Shown here piece by piece: positions 58,401 to 64,000 of a stretch of 64,000 bases of DNA. The first letter of the stretch is position 1, and the number at the start of each line of letters is the position of its first letter. Under the pieces are notes generated by a model, which had not been told where the DNA came from, did no database searches, and saw only the letters and a list, made by a program, of their open reading frames with translations. The stretch is from Haliotis asinina (taxonomy: Eukaryota > Mollusca > Gastropoda > Lepetellida > Haliotidae): positions 13,009,001 through 13,073,000 of the forward strand of contig NC_090287.1 of the NCBI RefSeq assembly GCF_037392515.1. The letters are read 5' to 3'. The position numbers were made by a program, and so were the translations under genes.

Positions 58401-61400
58401 AAAGGAAACCTTATACTGACCAAACCAACCTTCCACAGGTTGGGCAAGGAAAAATGTCCATGCTTGTCTCTTCTCATTCATCTGAAGCAGCCAGCAGCAT
58501 CCGTTATCTTCTCTGTGCCAAAACCTGAACATGGGATGAGTTTATAGAACACATTACCATAGCAAGGTGGTGCATTCATAAACATCACTGAGTAGAGACT
58601 TTCTCATAAAACATAATGCTGCTGTTAGTTAATAATTATTGTGTGCACATATTATTGAATATCATTTGAAACTTCAACGAACAAAGGATCAGGTGACCCG
58701 AAATACTGATGACATTGTTAGTTATACAATATATTTCAAGTGTCTGACAAATGTAACAAATCACGAGTTTGCGGCTATCAACACAACCAAAAATCAAATG
58801 AGCAAACAGTCAAATGGTTGAATTTGGAAACACTGACATTCTTATAGTGATTAATTTCATAACTATTTCTGACTTCTCAAATTTCTTCATTTCTTCAAAT
58901 TAGTGGTGATCTAACTAACAAAATTTATCAGTACAAGAAAAAACAATTAAAAGAAAAATTAAATAATGTATTGTAGTATTCTAAAGCTAATTGTGGACAT
59001 GCCATTTTATCAGCATATAATTTTTACATACAGCATAAAAATAAATGTTTTGCATAAGCCTTTCACACAAAATTAATTCTTGAAACACACACAAATAACA
59101 AACAATAATTAAACAATTGTAAAACAAAACAGTGCCTTTCAAAATATATGATGTAAACATGATGCGATCAGAAAATAAATTTCTCACACTGCAATACCTT
59201 TGAATAATAAACTGAAACACTGAAAACACTCTCAAAGGTTTTGAACACATAATGCACCACATCAACTGCAAAGACAAGTGACCTTCAGGAAATTAGAGTA
59301 ACCTCCCTTTGTGTTATGAAAGCAACATGGCTACAGCAAGGTACAGGCAGTTCCTCAGACTGTGTGAAGAATGGCCATTAGACAAGACAAAAACTGGAAG
59401 AGATCTCGCTACAGTGATACGCCAGAGAGTTGGAGAAGCTTTCAAACAGGGTGAGGCCTCACAGATAAATGAAACTCAATGTGATGAAGCCTTTGAACAC
59501 TTGAACAAAATCAACATGAATGCTTTCAAACAGAAATATGAAAGGACATCAGAAACTGGTGCCACGGGAGCTTTGAAGGAACAGTGTACACTTGTAGTGT
59601 CTACAGAGTCTCTGGAAGAGCTTAATAATGCAGATATGGGGTTTGTTGCAAAGATGAAGAGGACACTTGGATTTGCGGGTTAAACTGAATATTCACAACT
59701 ACTCAGCTGGCAGCTAGTATTATCTCTGATCTGTCAATGGTGGTTCAACGTTGCAGTCACAATGATGACAGGTTTAATGAGATGAAGACTAAGGATAACA
59801 TTGTACCCCAGTCTGTTAAAGGCCAAAGTGGTGTGAAATATTTCCATGTTTGTTCAGTCAAGAAATACCTGCTATGTGTGTGTGTGCCAATCTTGGTTGC
59901 ACATAACTAAAATGTGTGTTCACTGTCATCAATGATGCAGAAGGCATCCATGAACGCTGGACTTAGACAAATGTACCCACAGTCAAAAGTGAAGTTGTGA
60001 AGAGATTGTATGAATAAAACAATAAATCATACTGGGATTTTCTTTATGCCAAACATGATATTATGTCCTTGAATACATTTGCCTTTTGCTTCTTTTGATC
60101 TCCAACACGTGGAAATAACTTCCATAATAATTAATTATGATCATGCCAATACATATATGATATGAAGGAAGCTTGTACATATGGAACAAAATGACGACAC
60201 ATATTAATGTGGAGAAACATGCCTCCAAATTCTACATATGGATCAGAAGCACAAGAGGTGCAGTCTGTTATTCATTACCCATGCATGACTGTCATGGCAA
60301 TGTGACAAATGTTTTTGTTCTTGAATCTGTTCAGAAAGTACACTGATGACATCTTTTACACTGATCAAGACACATTCATGTACACCAAACACTTACATAA
60401 TTACAACAGTGGATACCTACTAGGTCCTGATGTGGCACAAAGGAAAGCATACTTGTGTAAGCTTCAGTAAAATACCTGTCATGTGTTTTGTCTCAGAACA
60501 CCAACTTTGTAACACTTATATAACGGTAAACTGTACATAACCGGGTCCAGACCAGATAAACCAGTTATGAGGACAATAAGGACATCAATCTACACAACCG
60601 GGATAAGATGGCGTGTAAACCAACTATGCGAGCCTGACCAGGGCTTGTAAATTCCACTCGTCCACTCATGTTGACAAGTAAAATTTGCTCCGGGCAAGAG
60701 GAAAACAGAATTTGCTTGTCTTAGAGGAAGAGTACGTTTTCTGACCTGACTATTTTTGAAAACAATAAGTTGAAGTTTCAACATTGTCATTCCCAATTAG
60801 CAATATTGGCAAGACTTCCGCCCGTATCCCCACTAAATTGAAACAAGGAAATATTTTTTGAGTGGCAGTTTCAGAAGTTTAGAATATACGTTTGAGTTTG
60901 GTCAGATACAATGCAAGAAATATGATAAAACTAATCCTCATCAGATGAGGAATATATATTCAGGTGATATATAATTTGGCAGGAATGAAGTTTAAGGGGG
61001 AATACGAGCAGAAATCTTTCCGCTGTATTTTCAGTTTCCCTGAAAACTAATTGTAAAGTTTAAGTCTTGATGTGCATTTGGTATCCATTTTGAACAGATA
61101 TCGTGCACCATGTTTTTTGTACCCTAGAGGCTTCAAATATCGTGATTGACTGCTATTAAAAAACTGACCAATGAGAAAAATCATCACAACATGAATGTCA
61201 CTGCAGTCAAATCAGAATAAGCTTTACTAATGGGAATTTCCTGCTTGTGATAACCAATCGTTTATTGTCAACTTTTCCTCTTTGGTGATTTCTTTTATTA
61301 TTATACAAAGGTAATATCCAAATTAGATGAAATACTTGTCACATGTATTTCATCACGCACAATAAACTGAAAATTACATTAAACATACAAGGTGGAAACT

Positions 61401-63341
61401 GATTTAATCTAATGTTTTAACAATCCTGACATTTAGTAAATGCACTTGCAGGGTATAATTGATATTTTCAACGAGGTAAGTTCACTAATTCATACTTTGT
61501 TGGGTTTACAGTTTCCATGAAGGTGATTTGTAATCTGCTATTTTTCTCAAATATTTCAAATTTTAACTGCATATTGTCTTGCAAAGCCAAAGGAAGTAAC
61601 TTATATAACTAATATTGTGTCATCGAATGTGAGGTCGGGGGTTTTCAACAGATTCAGATGATTCACAAAATTGATCATTATTTGAAATCGGCAGATTAGC
61701 TGAAAATTAGAGGAATAAATAGAGGTTAAAACTGGTGTCTGTACTGTTTGTATGTGTGCTCTGTTAGGCTCAACAGTTGCAAGATAATACAGGAATCATC
61801 AATTCTTGTTAATAAATAAGTCAACAGTAACAACTTCACACTGCTTTTTCCTGTTGCCATCCCTGCTTTATAAAGCAACATATGTTGAAATCAGTTTTCA
61901 GGAACATGTTTGAAGTTGTAAGCTTCAAATACCCTCTGAACACCTGTGTACCATGTGCAGAGTCTTTTACCTCCCATGTTTATCATTTACAACAATTAAA
62001 GGCACACTATCACGCCACACCGCTCTAAACATCAATATTGCATTTTGCTCACAATACCATATATCAGCCCTTATTGATGCTGCCATATAACTTATTCTGA
62101 AAAAAAGTGTTAAGGTTACAATATGAAATAAAAAAGGTCAAATTTATGGTGTAAATATTTACCAAGAGACCAAAACAAATATGTTTAACATTAAAAAACT
62201 ACTTATGACAAATGACCTTCATAGTTTCAAAATGCTCAGCCTATATATAATGGATTCTTAGGAACGAAGATGTAAACTATTACATGAATGATAATATTAA
62301 CTACCATATTATACTTTGTATTATCATAACATACCTTTATTTACATTATACATATTAACTTGTATTGCATAGTCTGATTATATGCATATATGTATGTGGA
62401 TAGGCTTGTATACATATGTGTAAACCATATTGTTTTGTGAAACTGTATATATATGGGCCCGATGGCATTTGTACGGAAATAGAGTTTTCATTGATTAATT
62501 GAAAAGTTTAATGCAATGTTGCAATAAATTGACTCTTGCGCCTTCTACCAGAAGAACTTTATTTCAAGAGAATCCCACAGGGTTATGTCCCTTGGACGGT
62601 TCTTTACAAATGTCCTGTAATGCAACTTTTGATTGAGGCCAGTTCAGCAAACACTGACAACACCCACATGTGGCAGTTTTCAATGTACATTCCATATATG
62701 GCAAGTGTAATCTGTTTGGAAGCTGTTTGCCTCAAAGTTTTAATTTTCTGTTTCAGGCAAGTCGTAAGGGATGATAAGTCTTTCTCTGCATCAATGGGAT
62801 GCCAGAGTGCATATGGCCCAATATATATATAACAGACCAAAATATGTTTAAAAACCATGACAGTGTGCCTTTAAACAGATAAACAGAGATTGAAATATTA
62901 ATCCCTTGTTACCCTACAAATTGCTGTGATTACAAAGATATCTACAAAGGATACGGTATGTTTCTAGTATTTACATGTAAGAATACAAATGGCAAGGTCG
63001 AAATGATTATTTATATCTAGATTTAGGTGTGTTCTTTCACCTAATGAACCAGTCTGAGACTGGTGTTATCTGGAGGTAGAAGTTAGACCTAGAACCCACC
63101 TCCTGTATTCCTCCGTGGTTGTCTGAGTGATATTGGGTTGCCACCAAGCATCAAAGGGTCTGGACGGACGTTGACATACTCTTTCCTCCTTCACAAGGTC
63201 TTGCTTCACCGGCATGGGCGGCACACCCTTAGACTTGACGGGGACATCATGGGAGCTGACATCACGAACATATGATGTGGCTACTACCCCTGGCTTCCAT
63301 TCACATGTCATGGAGATATCTTTGAGGAGCTGAAGTACAGA
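49404..63341 (-). CDS. START lipid-binding domain protein, 5' part outside window
   Basis: Exons in transcript order: 63341-63100, 58524-58430, 58409-58341, 56329-55715, 54740-54655, 54074-54004, 53591-53523, 52990-52894, 51857-51815, 51586-51429, 50411-50334, 49562-49404. Phases agree and give 593 residues plus stop. The last eight exons form a complete START domain: YKTIANQAAAELLAQ, GWMFYGFESDVVILKRW, APPQTVWEALKNP, KKESCDFCVIQSE, YILVYQSVEW, LPSGWIIEPV, VHSMVTYLMQ, LSITFLQQYL. START domains hold one lipid in a hydrophobic pocket and carry it between membranes. The first four exons also look START-like at their end (LVHSGMVIGG, DQSLVTIVTWSS, LGSLREFLHM), followed by a Ser/Lys/Glu-rich linker, so two START domains in tandem are likely. 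The subfamily is not assigned; STARD9-like is one option. Exons 2 and 3 are separated by only 20 bases. The three exons above 58300 are the least certain. Confidence 0.8.
49630..49765. repeat. Tandem duplication of about 80 bp
   Basis: GATAGACAACTTCTTTATT...GGCGACATTTT...AACGTCATTGGCAAGCAAGT occurs twice in a row in the last START-gene intron. Confidence 0.85.
49918..50045 (-). repeat. SINE (family B) fragment, reverse
   Basis: GAGTTTAGTTTCACTCTGCT, AGCAATATTCTGC, CCCATGTGGGCAATTGAACA and CAAATGCTTTACCCACC blocks in reverse orientation. Confidence 0.75.
50092..50268 (+). repeat. tRNA-derived SINE (family B)
   Basis: GGTGACGGAGTAGCCCAGTT head, exact B box GGTTCGATTCC, TGTGTCCCCTGCCATGATAT, GCTGTAATATAGGTAAAAGC and an ACTCATTCACTC tail. 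Nearly complete and directly downstream of a reverse copy. Confidence 0.88.
51060..51486 (-). repeat. 84-bp tandem array that copies a splice donor of the START gene
   Basis: Five units. In transcript orientation each has the exon end (GAGACAACTCC, AAAGATGACACC, CTGAGAGCTACA) followed by the donor GTAAGTATTTTGGAGGACAT. Donor copies lie near 51429 (the authentic exon end), 51345, 51261, 51177 and 51093. The unit is 28 codons long. The frame stays open through the first duplicated unit; later units carry a TAG. Confidence 0.92.
51946..52285 (+). repeat. tRNA-derived SINE (family B) with its tail triplicated
   Basis: A normal head (GGGTGGTCTAGTGGTAGAAG...) and body are followed by two further copies of the tail segment (TGTGTTCCCTGCCATGATAT, TGCTGGAATATTGCTAAAAG, ACTCAATCACT). 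The extra units share AAGAAGTCAGT at their start. Confidence 0.88.
52430..52592 (-). repeat. tRNA-derived SINE (family B), reverse
   Basis: AGTTACGTTTTACACAACCT, AGCAATATTTCATCAATATC, GGACACCAACAATGGCCTTC, AATCTAACCCAGGCCTTCAG and GTGAACACTTTAACCACTTG in reverse orientation. Confidence 0.85.
54878..55510. repeat. About 37-bp tandem array, roughly 17 units (START-gene intron)
   Basis: Units of GGTTCTATCAGATGATTGTG then AAAGTGGTTGTTAGGGT, alternating with a GGTAGTATCAAATG variant. The two variants often alternate, so part of the array is built of two-unit blocks. Edges are more diverged than the centre. Confidence 0.9.
59327..59683 (+). CDS. UQCC2: Ubiquinol-cytochrome c reductase complex assembly factor 2
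   Basis: A 118-codon frame beginning MATARYRQFLRLCEEWP, which matches the N-terminus of UQCC2 (human MAASRYRRFLKLCEEWP); GRDLATVIRQRVGEAFKQGE, ALKEQCTLVVSTESLEELN and a final FVAKMKRTLGF also follow the family. Human UQCC2 is 126 residues. The protein acts in the mitochondrial matrix with UQCC1 in the early assembly of complex III, around cytochrome b synthesis. The start was chosen by homology; the frame extends six codons upstream with no ATG. There is no intron, and the gene lies on the opposite strand inside the 4.6-kb intron of the START gene. The frame is intact, so it is probably functional, although a retrocopy is possible. Two AATAAA signals follow at 60013 and 60021. Confidence 0.95.
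   Translation: MATARYRQFLRLCEEWPLDKTKTGRDLATVIRQRVGEAFKQGEASQINETQCDEAFEHLNKINMNAFKQKYERTSETGATGALKEQCTLVVSTESLEELNNADMGFVAKMKRTLGFAG
60013..60026 (+). terminator. Polyadenylation signals of UQCC2
   Basis: Two AATAAA hexamers (60013-60018 and 60021-60026), about 330 bases after the UQCC2 stop codon on the same strand. Confidence 0.6.
60536..60645 (+). repeat. SINE fragment (family A), old
   Basis: GTCCAGACCAGATAAACCAG, GGACATCAATCTACACAACC, GGGATAAGATGGCG and GCGAGCCTGACCA keep the family order but are diverged. Confidence 0.65.
60646..61995. other. No gene seen
   Basis: AT-rich intronic DNA (within the large START-gene intron) with no supported exon or repeat structure. Confidence 0.5.
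62000..62870. mobile_element. TTAA-flanked non-autonomous transposon, 871 bp
   Basis: Inverted ends AGGCACACTATCACG and AGGCACACTGTCATGG (reverse strand) are flanked on both sides by TTAA (61996-61999 and 62871-62874). A TTAA target is typical of piggyBac-like elements. The interior is AT-rich with open frames below 100 codons and no recognisable transposase. Confidence 0.75.
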
Positions 63342-63414
63342 CTGAAAGGAAAAAGAAAATCACCTTCAGAGATGACTACACAGAGCATTGTAACTGTAGT
63401 TTAACATTGTCAAT

Positions 63415-63541
63415 ATACCATTAAAAAGTAGGGGGATATTGGATCTACAAGATTATGGAGATATATTACTTTTTCTCACATGTACTCGCTAGTGGTATGC
63501 TCACGAAATGGAATATCCCCTACTTTTTTGAATGGTATATA
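63415..63541. repeat. MITE of about 127 bp
   Basis: Inverted ends TATACCATTAAAAAGTAGGG and TATACCATTCAAAAAAGTAG (reverse strand) with adjacent GGATATT, TA-flanked. Mariner-type origin is possible. It lies just upstream of the first START-gene exon in the window. Confidence 0.8.
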
Positions 63542-64000
63542 TGATAGCTGGTTTTTAAAGAAAGGACTAATATAAGCATGATAAACATAACATGCATCAG
63601 ACAAAAATTTAAAATGAAATTTGAGAAAACATTGTTTTCCTTGAGTTGCTGAAGGAATGCAAGTTGGAAGCTTGGAAGATGAAAACACTCAAATTGCAGG
63701 CTCTCAAAAATGTGAGGTTGACTATTTTGCTTAAGGACACATAGTGCCAAATTATTTATGTCTGCCAATCCTAAACTGTCTTCAAGCAACATTTTAACAG
63801 CATGTGAGTGGATTCAGTCCTTATACTACATGAACTCATGATGTTAATACCCTTCAGTATAAGCATCTGTCTACAGTCTGTGTTCAGTTAGCTCTTGAAC
63901 TGTTTTTTATTACAACAGTTTTCCCAGGATGATATTTAAAGGTTCTGATAACTGTATACTAGTTCTTAGATTGTTGTTTTTCTTTTGCACCAGGAGGAAC
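63542..64000. other. No further exon recognised at the right edge
   Basis: This should be an intron of the START gene. No exon with good splice sites and coding content was found. Minus-strand open frames of 70-90 codons overlap one another and look non-coding. Confidence 0.4.

Overview
This is animal nuclear DNA, most likely from a marine gastropod close to abalone (Haliotis). That assignment is an inference. It rests on the very frequent V-shaped and tRNA-headed SINEs with a GAGTGAGT-type end, the high density of MITEs and satellites, intron-rich genes, and molluscan-style genes (WSC plus C-type lectin receptor, animal M4 peptidase). There is no sign of bacterial operons or CRISPR.

Layout. 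1-10 kb: a secreted M4 (thermolysin-like) metallopeptidase gene on the minus strand lies between two nearly identical direct copies of a 2.2 kb segment. 11.2-22.7 kb: a plus-strand gene of about ten exons encodes a single-pass receptor with a signal peptide, C-type lectin-like domains, a WSC domain, a Ser/Thr-rich stalk, one membrane segment and a long tyrosine-motif tail. Its introns hold Tc1-like transposons, SINEs, putative solo LTRs and a very large microsatellite palindrome. 25.5-26.6 kb: a minus-strand single-exon orphan protein, then an interstitial telomere-like tract and a hAT MITE with a 52-bp miniature relative. 29.5-39.7 kb: a complete 12-exon TRMT6 gene (non-catalytic subunit of the tRNA m1A58 methyltransferase). 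49.4-63.3 kb: a minus-strand gene whose exons encode one complete START lipid-binding domain and what looks like the end of a second, running off the right edge. An intronless plus-strand UQCC2 gene (complex III assembly) sits inside one of its introns.

The genes do not form a pathway. Two are housekeeping (tRNA modification, respiratory-chain assembly), one is a lipid-transfer type protein, and two look like extracellular digestion or recognition functions. TRMT6 and the START gene converge on a gene-poor 9.7 kb stretch (39.7-49.4 kb).

The points most worth a second look are: (1) the receptor, where a phase-1 WSC cassette lies in the intron that splits a C-type lectin domain, and whose tail carries repeated YxN motifs; (2) two separate tandem arrays, in TRMT6 and in the START gene, that have copied a real splice site several times in lengths divisible by three, so alternative splice-site use would add in-frame peptide repeats; (3) the animal M4 peptidase in an apparent tandem duplication; (4) the 52-bp hAT-type element with its own target-site duplication; (5) the possible tandem START architecture, with a 20-nt frame interruption.
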